Source of the DNA: DATFVA01 sp963832355
GTDB taxonomy: Bacteria; Bacteroidota; Ignavibacteria; Ignavibacteriales; Ignavibacteriaceae
Direction: 5' to 3'
Length of the DNA stretch: 64,000 nucleotides
Assembly: GCA_963832355.1 (NCBI GenBank)
Contig: CAWHTX010000009.1
Location: 186,001 to 250,000, forward strand
Position numbers and translations under genes: made by a program. This document shows, in pieces, positions 54,645 through 63,635 of this stretch; within the stretch, counting starts at the first letter, position 1, and each line of letters opens with the position of its first letter. The notes under the pieces were generated by a model. It searched no databases. It had not been told where the DNA came from and saw nothing but the letters and a program-made list of their open reading frames with translations.

Positions 54645-54775
54645 ATCTTATTCCTTGCCTGTTTTTTTATAAAAGAATTTATAAACTTTGAAAAGATAAG
54701 TATTGCATCTAATCACACTTGGAATTGAAAGAGGATTATATTTGTTTTTTGAATTAGACAAAGAATGCCCTTAAA

Positions 54776-56566
54776 ATGAAGCCTTTATATGATATTCGTG
54801 CAGTCCGTATCGGATTTATTTTAATACTGATCCTTATCCTCGGCATAGGTATAGAGTCTTACAAGAACCTGGATGATGTTTATACAGCCTCAGAAAGCCG
54901 GGGCAACACCTATAAAATATTAAACAATCTCGAAGAAGTTATTTCGATACTGAGCCGTGCCGAGGAGAGCCAGAGATCTTTTCTTATAACGGGGGAGGAG
55001 CATTTTCTTCAGCCCTTCATTAATGCAAAGAATGATCTGGCTAAAAACCTTGGAGAACTGAGTGACCTGACTGTTGATGATTCTAATAAGTTTAAATCGG
55101 TTGACACACTTAAAAGCCTCATTGAATCAAGGATGAGTGTGCTCTCAAATACCATAGATCTCAAAAAACTCGGCGACAATAAAGGTACGATCAACCGCTA
55201 TAAGATGAGAGTCGGCAGCGATATTATGAATCGTGTTTTCGCATTTGTAGCTAATATGAAAGCGGGAGAATATAAGGAACTCGAACGCTGGGATTTACTG
55301 ATAATCAGTTCAGTAAGAGAAACATTTATCACCATAATATTAGGAACAGTTTTCAGCCTGATTATCTTCCTCGTCGTCTTTTATGCACTGGTTAGAGAAA
55401 TCCAGGAAAGAAGTAAGGCAAATGAAATAATTTCGGTTGAAAAGGATTTTTCAGACAGGCTTATTAATAGCAGTGTGGATGGAATTTTTGCCTTCGACAA
55501 AAACCTTCACCTTACCCGCTGGAACCCCGGGATGGAGAGAATGTCGGGTATTAAAAGGAATGATACAAGAGGTAAAACTCTACAAGAGGTAATGCCTGCC
55601 TTCTTCAGGGACGGAGAAGAGGAATTTTTTGAAAATGCCCTTAAGGGCAGCCGGGTCAGTGCCAGAGGTAAGTACTTGAGAGACATTAAAAATGACCAGG
55701 AATATTTTGTGGAAGCGCAGTATTCGCCTATATTCGATAAAGAAGGCAAAGTTGTTGGAGGCCTTGCGGTGCTGCGGGACGGCACTGAAAGAAGGGCAGC
55801 ACTGGTTAAACTTGAACAAAATAAGGCCAGACTGGAAGAAATGGTTGAGGAACGAACAAGGGAATTGTCGGTTGCTAACGAAGAACTAAAAAAGGAAGTT
55901 GCCCAGCGTAAGCTTGCTCAGGAACAAATCAATGAGTCCTTAAAGGAGAAGATCGTCCTTCTGCGTGAGGTTCACCACAGGGTTAAAAATAATCTTCAGA
56001 TTGTATCGAGTCTGCTTAATCTTCAAGCCGGCTATATTAACGATAAAAAAATACTGGAGGTATTTAAAGAAAGTCAGGCCAGGATACGTTCAATGGCCTT
56101 AATTCATGAGAAACTGTATCAGTCACGGGACCTGGATAAAATAAATTTCACCGACTATATAGATTCTCTGATACGCGATCTATTCAGATCATACCGATCC
56201 CGGCTTAACAACATAAATATAAGGTGTGAGGCTGAACAAATATTTCTTGAGATTGATCAGGCAATATTATGCGGGTTGGTTATAAATGAACTCATCTCCA
56301 ATTCAATTAAGCATGCGTTTAACGGCAGAGAGAATGGAGAAGTGATTGTGAAGTTATCCAATGAGAATGATATTTACACCATAACTGTTCAGGATAACGG
56401 CATAGGATTTCCGGAAAATATAGATATTGAAAACACTGATTCACTGGGACTGCAGCTGGTTACTTCCCTTACAACTCAAATGGGCGGAAAACTGGAGATC
56501 AAATCACAAAATGGTACGATTGTTAAAATCATTCTGAGGAACAAACCCAAAAGTCAAAATACCTGA
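54776..56566 (+). CDS. CHASE3-PAS sensor histidine kinase (HisKA_2)
   Basis: A 596-residue inner-membrane kinase. Spans at about 11-28 and 180-205 bracket a periplasmic CHASE3 domain (RSFLITGEEHFLQPF). A PAS domain (about 225-345; SVDGIFAFDKNLHLTRWNPG) and coiled coil (345-385) lead to HisKA_2 (REVHHRVKNNLQIVSSLL) and a complete HATPase domain (N box INELISNSIKHA, G1 DNGIGF, SLGLQL). Unlike the kinase at 18706, it looks fully active. No response regulator is adjacent; possible partners are the receivers in this window or elsewhere. Confidence 0.92.
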   Translation: MKPLYDIRAVRIGFILILILILGIGIESYKNLDDVYTASESRGNTYKILNNLEEVISILSRAEESQRSFLITGEEHFLQPFINAKNDLAKNLGELSDLTVDDSNKFKSVDTLKSLIESRMSVLSNTIDLKKLGDNKGTINRYKMRVGSDIMNRVFAFVANMKAGEYKELERWDLLIISSVRETFITIILGTVFSLIIFLVVFYALVREIQERSKANEIISVEKDFSDRLINSSVDGIFAFDKNLHLTRWNPGMERMSGIKRNDTRGKTLQEVMPAFFRDGEEEFFENALKGSRVSARGKYLRDIKNDQEYFVEAQYSPIFDKEGKVVGGLAVLRDGTERRAALVKLEQNKARLEEMVEERTRELSVANEELKKEVAQRKLAQEQINESLKEKIVLLREVHHRVKNNLQIVSSLLNLQAGYINDKKILEVFKESQARIRSMALIHEKLYQSRDLDKINFTDYIDSLIRDLFRSYRSRLNNINIRCEAEQIFLEIDQAILCGLVINELISNSIKHAFNGRENGEVIVKLSNENDIYTITVQDNGIGFPENIDIENTDSLGLQLVTSLTTQMGGKLEIKSQNGTIVKIILRNKPKSQNT

Positions 56567-56586
56567 GCTACTAAAGAAATTATCTC

Positions 56587-56901
56587 TTACTTTCTATCCA
56601 TAGCTTTCTGAACTGAACTCCACCAGTCGTTTTTAATTATATCGTATTTTGCTTTCTGTCTTTTGTCCAGAATTGATTCAATACTTTTTTTAGACGACTC
56701 AAGCGTGGATTGGTCAGTGTTGTTAAAATAGTTAGCTAATATCTCTGTGACTTTATCTGTTTGATCCTTAGAAAGAAGTACCTTCTGCTGGAGCTTGACT
56801 GACATTTCATGGGCAGCCTGATTTTTTGTCTGTGCAAAAGAAGACAAAGAGGCAATAAAGAAAGCCAGAAGTAATATTGTTAGAACTCTGTTTGAAATCA
56901 T
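56587..56901 (-). CDS. Small secreted helical protein
   Basis: A 104-residue protein with a signal peptide (MISNRVLTILLLAFFIASLS, cut near SFAQ). The mature part is helical and charged, with LSKDQTDKVTEILANYF and a later LDKRQKAKYD that loosely recall LTxxQ/Spy-type periplasmic chaperones; the match is weak. The start at 56901 has an AGGTGG site. It is convergent with the kinase gene, 20 bases apart. Confidence 0.7.
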   Translation of the reverse strand: MISNRVLTILLLAFFIASLSSFAQTKNQAAHEMSVKLQQKVLLSKDQTDKVTEILANYFNNTDQSTLESSKKSIESILDKRQKAKYDIIKNDWWSSVQKAMDRK

Positions 56902-57080
56902 AATTACCACCTGTGATAATCAATCAATTATAAACTAAAACCATTTAATCGAATTGTCAATGACTAAACGTTATAAGATTTCGATTACTGCTTATTGTTT
57001 TACAATAAATAAGTAGCTAAATTCCTGCCAGCTTTGATTTCCCCCAAAAACACTTATTTTTTATAGGAAAGGAGTATCAC

Positions 57081-57620
57081 ATGGATACTAAAAAGTACAT
57101 ATTGTACCTGCTTTTTGCTACAGTTCTTCTGCCCGCGTCATTATTTGCGCAGCAGTCTGAAAGTAATTCGGGTTTCTTTCGTGATGTTCAGCAGGATCTG
57201 AGCGAATCACAGGAAAAGATTATTTCTCTCGCTGAAGCAATTCCAGCCGATAAATATACCTGGAGACCGGAAGAGGGTGTAAGGTCAGTTTCCGAAGTCC
57301 TGATGCACATTGCCGGCTCTAATTATTTCCTGCTGTCGTTTGCAGGAATTAAAACACCCGACAATGCAAGTGAAGAGATGGGAAAGGATGTCACTGATAA
57401 GGATAAGGTCATTTCAGAATTAAAAGCATCATTTAAGGATTTACACGATAACATTCAAAAACTAAATGATTCTGACCTGGAAAAGCAGGTGAAAATGTTC
57501 GGTCACGAAACAAGTACAAGGAACGTCATTTTCACTGAGATGGATCATCTTCACGAACATCTCGGGCAGTTAATTGCCTATGCCAGAATGAACGGTGTTG
57601 TTCCGCCCTGGTCGAAATAA
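57081..57620 (+). CDS. Exported DinB/YfiT-type four-helix protein
   Basis: A 179-residue protein with a signal peptide (cut near LFAQQ), unusual for DinB-fold proteins, which are mostly cytoplasmic. The metal-binding histidines fit: His in LMHIAGSNYF and two in DHLHEHLGQLIAYAR. DKYTWRPEEGVRSVSEVL is the common family opening. This fold is not DNA polymerase IV despite the shared name; members include metal-dependent thiol transferases. A GGAG site precedes the ATG. The substrate is unknown. Confidence 0.85.
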   Translation: MDTKKYILYLLFATVLLPASLFAQQSESNSGFFRDVQQDLSESQEKIISLAEAIPADKYTWRPEEGVRSVSEVLMHIAGSNYFLLSFAGIKTPDNASEEMGKDVTDKDKVISELKASFKDLHDNIQKLNDSDLEKQVKMFGHETSTRNVIFTEMDHLHEHLGQLIAYARMNGVVPPWSK

Positions 57621-57681
57621 TTTATTTACATTAGGGTCAAGCTGCAAAAGTTCTTCAGTTTTGATCCGCTGAATTAATCGG

Positions 57682-57713
57682 ACTATCCGGAAATCAATTC
57701 TTTTCCGGGTAGT
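57682..57713 (+). terminator. Terminator-like hairpin after the DinB-fold gene
   Basis: ACTATCCGGAAA and TTTCCGGGTAGT pair over 12 bases with one G-U, around an eight-base loop, followed by a T-rich tract. The rest of the 57621-57888 gap shows no gene. Confidence 0.55.
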
Positions 57714-57888
57714 TCTGTTCTCTTCATTTCTGTTTCATACAAGCATAAATTTTTCTTTGCTGATAGTCCTGAATCAGTTTTTATGAGTTGGGTATTCATT
57801 TCTTAGTTGCATATTTTTGCCCCGATCTCTTTTCAGTTTTAATAATATTAAGTTTATTTTTGTTTTTTTCGATAAAACCGGAAATTTA

Positions 57889-58806
57889 GTGACAGACATT
57901 GAAAAGAAAGCTGAATTGGAGATAATCAAATTTCTCGAAATCTTGAAAGCAAATGGGTACCAGGTATCGCAGCCTCAAAAAGGGAATTACTGCCTGGAGT
58001 CATCCATAGACGGTAATTCCGGTAAGCTGAAACTGCAGGTTTATTATGGAAAAAAAGGATTAAAAACAGTACTGCAGGGGAATAGGGATTCCCAAATCTA
58101 TTCTGAGATAAAAAAGCTTCTGTTTAATGAACTGCCTTTTGAAAAAGAAGATTTTGCTGAACCTTCAAAATATATAGGTACAGATGAATCAGGAAAAGGA
58201 GATTTCTTCGGGCCCCTGGTTATAGCCGGTGTTTTCGTTGACGAAAATACAAAGCTTAAACTTGACGGAATTGGAGTAAGAGACAGTAAACAGATTGCCC
58301 ATACATCCATAAAGAAACTGGCCAACAGCATTAAAAAAATTGCAGGCCAGGAATCATTTAACGTGGTAATAATTAATCCTCCAAGATATAACGAACTTTA
58401 TGAGAAATTCGGAAACCTGAACAGGATGCTGGCATGGGGACATGCAAGAGTACTCGAGAATATTTTAACGAAAAAAGAAGCTGCAGCAGCGATAAGCGAT
58501 AAGTTTGGAAATGAAAGGCTGATTCTCGATTCCCTGCAGGAAAAAGGAAAGAAGCTTGAACTGTATCAATTTCCCAAAGCAGAAAAATATACGGCAGTTG
58601 CCGCAGCTTCAATACTCGCACGCGACAGGTTTAACGACTGGTTCGATATGAAAAAAAGAGAATTAAATATAGTTCTTCCCAAAGGAGCTTCGGGTAAAGT
58701 GAAAGAATCCGCAAAAATAATTCTGGAAAATTACGGCAGTGAGAAGTTAGATGATCTTACGAAGAAACATTTTAAAACCTATAGATTACTTAATACCAAA
58801 TCCTGA
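57889..58806 (+). CDS. rnhC: Ribonuclease HIII
   Basis: RNase H type 2 family enzyme that cuts RNA in RNA-DNA hybrids. GTDESGKGDFFGPLVIAG holds the RNase HIII-specific DEsGkGD active site; further acidic residues lie in RDSKQI and ILDSL; an N-terminal TBP-like hybrid-binding domain occupies the first 90 residues. I favour the GTG at 57889 (305 residues, MTDIEKKAELEII); the frame opens at a TTG at 57817, but those 24 extra residues look like translated leader. Confidence 0.88.
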   Translation: MTDIEKKAELEIIKFLEILKANGYQVSQPQKGNYCLESSIDGNSGKLKLQVYYGKKGLKTVLQGNRDSQIYSEIKKLLFNELPFEKEDFAEPSKYIGTDESGKGDFFGPLVIAGVFVDENTKLKLDGIGVRDSKQIAHTSIKKLANSIKKIAGQESFNVVIINPPRYNELYEKFGNLNRMLAWGHARVLENILTKKEAAAAISDKFGNERLILDSLQEKGKKLELYQFPKAEKYTAVAAASILARDRFNDWFDMKKRELNIVLPKGASGKVKESAKIILENYGSEKLDDLTKKHFKTYRLLNTKS

Positions 58807-58812
58807 TGTTTA

Positions 58813-60033
58813 TTAACACATTTCATTCACTTTCGCTATAAATTCCTCTGCAATTTTATCCCAGTTAAAAAACTCGGATACATATTTGTAGCCGTTTTCT
58901 CCTAAGTTTTGGCGAACACCAGGATTATTATATAATTCAATGATTCTTTGTGCCAGTTCTTTATGATTTTCGGGTTCAAAAAACAGTCCGCAGTCGCCTT
59001 CTTTTATAAAAAGGTCATAAGCTTCCCCCTGTACACCAAGTAATAAAGGTTTTTTTGAACCAAGGATATCAAAAATTTTTGAAGGGATCGCCCCATGAAA
59101 GAAAGGCATCTTTTTCAAAGGAACAATACCCGCTCCGGTCTGAGAAACCAATCCAGGAATTTGACTTTTTGGTACCGGGTCCATAAAAATTAAATTTTCA
59201 AGATCCAGTCTGTTCTTTAAATTTATCAGACGTCCTTTTTCAGGGCCGCTTCCTACAAGTAGAAATTTAATATCAGAATAACTACGTAACTCATTTGCAC
59301 AAAGAAGTATAGTATCTAAACCCTGGGCATAACCTATGATTCCAGCATAAATCAAGATAAAATCTGATTTGTTAAATGGTTTAATCAGATCAGGATTAAC
59401 TTTGAGATCCTGATAATTCCTGACATCGATTCCATTCCTCAACCAGTAAGTTTTTACATTATTATATCTTCCTCGTATACTATCAACAATTCCAACAGTC
59501 TGTCCTGAGACCAAATCGGAATGTTTATAAATATACTTCTCAAGTTTATAAGTTATGTTAAGGATTGTGTGATTGGTAACCAGTCCTAATTTCTCTGCTT
59601 GTTCAGGCCAGAGATCAGCTATGTTCATTACCAAATTTGCCTTAAGGAATTTTTTCAGAATTATTGCAGTAATTCCCAGAAATAAAGGAGGGGATTCACA
59701 AATGATCAGATCCTGTTTTCTGATTTTCAAAATTCCCGTGATGAGAGAGGTAAACACAAATGAAAAATAATTCAGTAGGCGGAATTTTAAAGAAGGTGTA
59801 TTTTTTACAAAGATATAACTTCGATGAATATCGATACTCTTAAAATTTTCTTTTATATAAAATCTGCCTTTGTAATCAGGGTGTATTTCCATTTTCGGAT
59901 AATTAGGCATCGCAGTAAGAACAGTAACTTTAAAACCCATTTGAAGAAATCTTTTACATAATTCCATATACCTTGTTTGTGGTGCCCCTACTTCGGGGTA
60001 AAAGTACTGGGTAATAATCAGGATTTTTTTCAT
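58813..60033 (-). CDS. Family 4 glycosyltransferase, WbuB-like
   Basis: GT-B glycosyltransferase of 406 residues. QYFYPEVGAPQTRYMEL at the start is the WbuB/WcaI pattern for enzymes adding N-acetylfucosamine-like or other amino sugars in O-antigen assembly. The C-terminal half has the nucleotide-sugar site (LRNGIDVRNY, AGIIGYAQGLDTIL, PSKIFDILGSKKPLLL). A hydrophobic stretch near 90-130 may touch the membrane. Its ATG overlaps the epimerase stop by one base. Confidence 0.9.
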   Translation of the reverse strand: MKKILIITQYFYPEVGAPQTRYMELCKRFLQMGFKVTVLTAMPNYPKMEIHPDYKGRFYIKENFKSIDIHRSYIFVKNTPSLKFRLLNYFSFVFTSLITGILKIRKQDLIICESPPLFLGITAIILKKFLKANLVMNIADLWPEQAEKLGLVTNHTILNITYKLEKYIYKHSDLVSGQTVGIVDSIRGRYNNVKTYWLRNGIDVRNYQDLKVNPDLIKPFNKSDFILIYAGIIGYAQGLDTILLCANELRSYSDIKFLLVGSGPEKGRLINLKNRLDLENLIFMDPVPKSQIPGLVSQTGAGIVPLKKMPFFHGAIPSKIFDILGSKKPLLLGVQGEAYDLFIKEGDCGLFFEPENHKELAQRIIELYNNPGVRQNLGENGYKYVSEFFNWDKIAEEFIAKVNEMC

Positions 60034-61115
60034 TAAATATTTACTGAGTGGTGATTTAGGATAGAGTTTAGAATAATATCGCAGGCATTTCCTTCTCCAT
60101 AAAAGGAATCTTTAAAAGTCCCCTTTTTATTAATTAATTGTGTATACGTATCATAAATTAATGCACTGTCATAGTCAACCAGTTTATTATAACCGTTTTC
60201 TACTAATTCAGTCCATTCTGTTTCTTTTCTTAATGTTAAACAATATTTATTAAAAAAATAGGCTTCTTTCTGTAACCCGCCACTGTCAGTTATAACAAGT
60301 TTACAATTTTTTAAAAAGTTGATCATTTCCAGATAACCCACCGGTTCGATTACTTCAAAATCGCATTTTATTTTGTTCTCCCTGATTATCTTTTTCGTCC
60401 TTGGATGTAATGGTAATATTATAGGTGTTTCGCGAGCAATTTTATTCAGCCCATTTATAATTGAGGCTAGTTTTTGTACCTCAGTGGTGTTTTCTTCTCT
60501 GTGGATTGTACATAAAATAAAATTATTTTTTTGATCAGGCAAACCTGTGGAAATATTATTACTGGTTTGAAAAAATAATGCCAGATCGTACATAACGTCA
60601 CCACTTTTCACAATAGTACAGGGGAAACCAGCGAATCCTTCAGAATTTAAATTATCTATAGCCTTGTCTGTAGGGCAGAAAAGTAAATCCGATATCCTGT
60701 CGGTCAAAATTCTGTTTATTTCTTCCGGCATTTTCATATTTAAACTTCTTAAACCTGCTTCCACATGAATAACTTTAATATAAAGTTTTTTCGCGGCAAT
60801 GGCCCCAGCCAGGGTGGAATTCGTGTCTCCGAAAACCAAAACATAGTCCGGCTTTTCATCAATCAATATCTCCTCAATCCTTGAAAGCATTTTCCCGGTC
60901 ATTGAGCCATGAGAGAGTGAGTTGATATCCAGATTATATTCAGGTTTTGAGATCTTTAGCTCATCAAAGAAAATCCGGTCCATATTGAAATCAAAATGCT
61001 GGCCGGTATGAACTAATATCTCATTAATTTGGTCAGAATCCCTGAATATTCTGCTAAGCATGGCTGCTTTAACAAACTGTGGTCTGGCCCCAATTATAGT
61101 AACAATTTTAATCAC
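60033..61115 (-). CDS. wecB: UDP-N-acetylglucosamine 2-epimerase
   Basis: Non-hydrolysing epimerase of 360 residues giving UDP-ManNAc for surface glycans. Diagnostic segments: GARPQFVKAAMLSR, VFGDTNSTLAGAIAAKKL, HVEAGLRS, HREENT and TDSGGLQKEAYF. It is coupled to the GT4 gene downstream, and the pair probably belongs to one O-antigen or capsule pathway. The AT-rich 142-base gap to the divergent GT gene must hold both promoters. Confidence 0.94.
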   Translation of the reverse strand: MIKIVTIIGARPQFVKAAMLSRIFRDSDQINEILVHTGQHFDFNMDRIFFDELKISKPEYNLDINSLSHGSMTGKMLSRIEEILIDEKPDYVLVFGDTNSTLAGAIAAKKLYIKVIHVEAGLRSLNMKMPEEINRILTDRISDLLFCPTDKAIDNLNSEGFAGFPCTIVKSGDVMYDLALFFQTSNNISTGLPDQKNNFILCTIHREENTTEVQKLASIINGLNKIARETPIILPLHPRTKKIIRENKIKCDFEVIEPVGYLEMINFLKNCKLVITDSGGLQKEAYFFNKYCLTLRKETEWTELVENGYNKLVDYDSALIYDTYTQLINKKGTFKDSFYGEGNACDIILNSILNHHSVNI

Positions 61116-61257
61116 AGGAAATCACCAGGTTGTAGAATAAATATGATTGTTAAAAATCAGTGTAAAAAATTAAATTCATAAACATTTTAATAATAAATAT
61201 ATTTAAATTTAAATGTTTAATAAACAGAATTTAATTTCCCGTTAAACTATAATTTTT

Positions 61258-62232
61258 ATGAAGATTCTTTTTGTTACCGTACACTCCAGTACATTTAATA
61301 GGGTAGATTACGAGATACTAAAATCGCGGCATTTGGTAACTTATTATGATTGTTCTTCCAATCGCCACAAAGGCCCCGGGTTGATAAAATTAATTAAAGA
61401 GAATGATCTGATATTTTTCTGGTTTATAAGTTTGCGATTTATTTCTCCTCTGATCTGGTCAAAACTTTTACACCGGAAAGTTGTTTTTGTTGCCGGAGGT
61501 TATGATGTTGCCAGCCTTAAAGAGCTCAGTTACGGTTCAATGTACTCAGCATGGAAATCCATACTTATCAGAAATATGATCAGGATGTCAGATAAAGTTA
61601 TCTCAGTCTCATATTCCAATCATAAAGAAATAATAAACAACTGCGGAACAAGTCTGGGTAAAATTGAAATGATATACCATGGACTTAAACCCCCGAAACC
61701 AATCAATTATGATAATAAAGAGGATAAGCTAGTTACCATTGGTTTCATTGATCAAAGCAGTTATTACAGGAAAGGTATCGACAGGTTTTTAGAATTAGCG
61801 AATCATATGAGTGAAACTGAATTTCATATCATAGGCAGGATTGATGTTAAACTGGAGAGAGAACAACTCCCCAAAAATGTGATTACACACGGCTATTTGG
61901 ATCAAAAGGAATTTGTGGATCTGCTGGAATCCGCGAAAATTTATATTCAATTCTCCAGACATGAAGCTTTCGGGTATTCCCTGGCGGAAGCAATGCAGTA
62001 CGGCTGTATCCCGGTTGTCAGCAATAGCTATTCACTGCCGGAGGTGGTCGGGAAAACAGGATTAATCATAAATAGCTTTGATAACTATGAAGAAATAGCG
62101 CAGGAAGTAAAAAAAATATTAAAGAATTATAGTAAAGAAATGGCGAACGAATGCTTCGTAAGAGTAAGAAACACCTTCTCTTTTAAGGAGAGATCAGATA
62201 AATTATTAACTGTAATTAATAATGTACTCTGA
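61258..62232 (+). CDS. Family 4 glycosyltransferase
   Basis: A 324-residue GT-B enzyme. The C-terminal EX7E signature is present as EAFGYSLAE, followed by GCIPVVSNSYSLPEVVG; KGIDRFLELANHM is the first helix of the donor domain. Donor and acceptor are unknown. TATAAT lies only five bases before the ATG, so a leaderless mRNA is possible. It is convergent with the O-antigen ligase gene, eight bases apart. Confidence 0.88.
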   Translation: MKILFVTVHSSTFNRVDYEILKSRHLVTYYDCSSNRHKGPGLIKLIKENDLIFFWFISLRFISPLIWSKLLHRKVVFVAGGYDVASLKELSYGSMYSAWKSILIRNMIRMSDKVISVSYSNHKEIINNCGTSLGKIEMIYHGLKPPKPINYDNKEDKLVTIGFIDQSSYYRKGIDRFLELANHMSETEFHIIGRIDVKLEREQLPKNVITHGYLDQKEFVDLLESAKIYIQFSRHEAFGYSLAEAMQYGCIPVVSNSYSLPEVVGKTGLIINSFDNYEEIAQEVKKILKNYSKEMANECFVRVRNTFSFKERSDKLLTVINNVL

Positions 62233-62240
62233 GCCCCATA

Positions 62241-63635
62241 TCATTTCACCAAGCCTGGTTTTTTGTTATATAGAAAAAGAATAATAGCGAAACAGAGCCA
62301 AAAAGGAAGATCTCTGGAGATCCAGCCATGAGAAATAAGCCCGGTTGCTTCAAATAAAGATCTGATAAAAAGCCCGATACCGGTTGAGAAAATTCCTATA
62401 GCAAGGTAATAAACCTTTTTATTACTGGCATAGTAACGAATCACCTTTCTACTGTAATAAAAAAAGAGTATCGGAAGAAGAATAGCTGAGATAAATCCTC
62501 CGATTCCAAGTTCCACTGTCCGGAATAATAGAAAATTATGTGATTCCCCCATACCTGAAGAATTGTATATCCACTCGATCTGTTTCTCCTCCCAGCTTCC
62601 CAGCATAACATTCAGGTGATTATACATTTGGTTTTTAAATTGACCTGGTCCCACACCCCAGACTGGGTTATCTCTGATGATTTTAAGAGTTATATCCCAC
62701 AGATAGTAGCGTGTATTTTCCAGTATCCGGTTTACTCTAAAATAAACCTCAATCATATTCAAAAACGCAGATGAGGTGAGAAGGACCAGAATTAAAGAAC
62801 CGGTGCTGAAAATAATTACCTGATAGAACCATTTTCTTTTTAAAATAAAAAATAATATGGTACAGCTTAAAATAGCTGCCATTATAGATTCCCGGGAATT
62901 TGTTAAAAATAATCCGGCTAACTGTACCATAATTAATCCAGTCAGCAGAAACAGATATTTTTTATCTCTTGCATAATAAAGTATCAATGCAAAGGTTAGA
63001 GGTATAGATACATCCAGGATACCACCGGCGGCTGTAACATTTGAATAAACACCTCCCTCATGAACTATTCCCTGACTTTCAAGCAAAAACAATTGTCCGG
63101 AACTGATAAAAGAATATATTATAGTGATAGCAACACCTGCACCTGAAGCAATTAGTGCTCCAGTATATTTGAAAGCATCTGTTTCTTTCCTTAAAAACGA
63201 GAATAAAATAAACCAGATAAGAAAGAATATTACCTGTCTTCCTGTACCGACCATCCCGGTCATGGTATTACCGGAAAAGAGGGAGGAGAATAACATCAGA
63301 ATGACTAAAAATATTATGAAAAGTATAACTTTTGGCTGAATGTGCGGATAAGCTGAAAGATGGATTCCGTATTTTTTCACAAATAAGTATCCCAGGATAA
63401 CCGTTATGGCAGCATTGGATACAAGTCGGAGTGTATCACTAATACTGCTTGAAAGCAATAAAAATGAAAAAATAGTCAGAAGGATAATTTCCGTCTCCTC
63501 CAGTACTCCGAATAACAGAACTGCAATAATGAGCCCGATTCCGATCCATGGGTAGGGGACAAAGAAAACAGCTGCCAGGCTGAGTATAATCCCGGTGAGT
63601 AATTCCTTATTCAGCTTAGGAGTAAGAAAGTTCAT
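62241..63635 (-). CDS. O-antigen ligase/polymerase (Wzy_C family)
   Basis: A 464-residue membrane protein with about twelve spans. The large periplasmic loop has the family features NPVWGVGPGQFKNQM and GESHNFLLFRTVELGIGG (WaaL/Wzy-type His and Arg/Glu residues). It would ligate or polymerise repeat units in the periplasm. I start at 63635 (MNFLTPKL), overlapping the GT9 stop by four bases; an ATG at 63725 would add 30 residues that overlap that gene. Confidence 0.86.
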   Translation of the reverse strand: MNFLTPKLNKELLTGIILSLAAVFFVPYPWIGIGLIIAVLLFGVLEETEIILLTIFSFLLLSSSISDTLRLVSNAAITVILGYLFVKKYGIHLSAYPHIQPKVILFIIFLVILMLFSSLFSGNTMTGMVGTGRQVIFFLIWFILFSFLRKETDAFKYTGALIASGAGVAITIIYSFISSGQLFLLESQGIVHEGGVYSNVTAAGGILDVSIPLTFALILYYARDKKYLFLLTGLIMVQLAGLFLTNSRESIMAAILSCTILFFILKRKWFYQVIIFSTGSLILVLLTSSAFLNMIEVYFRVNRILENTRYYLWDITLKIIRDNPVWGVGPGQFKNQMYNHLNVMLGSWEEKQIEWIYNSSGMGESHNFLLFRTVELGIGGFISAILLPILFFYYSRKVIRYYASNKKVYYLAIGIFSTGIGLFIRSLFEATGLISHGWISRDLPFWLCFAIILFLYNKKPGLVK

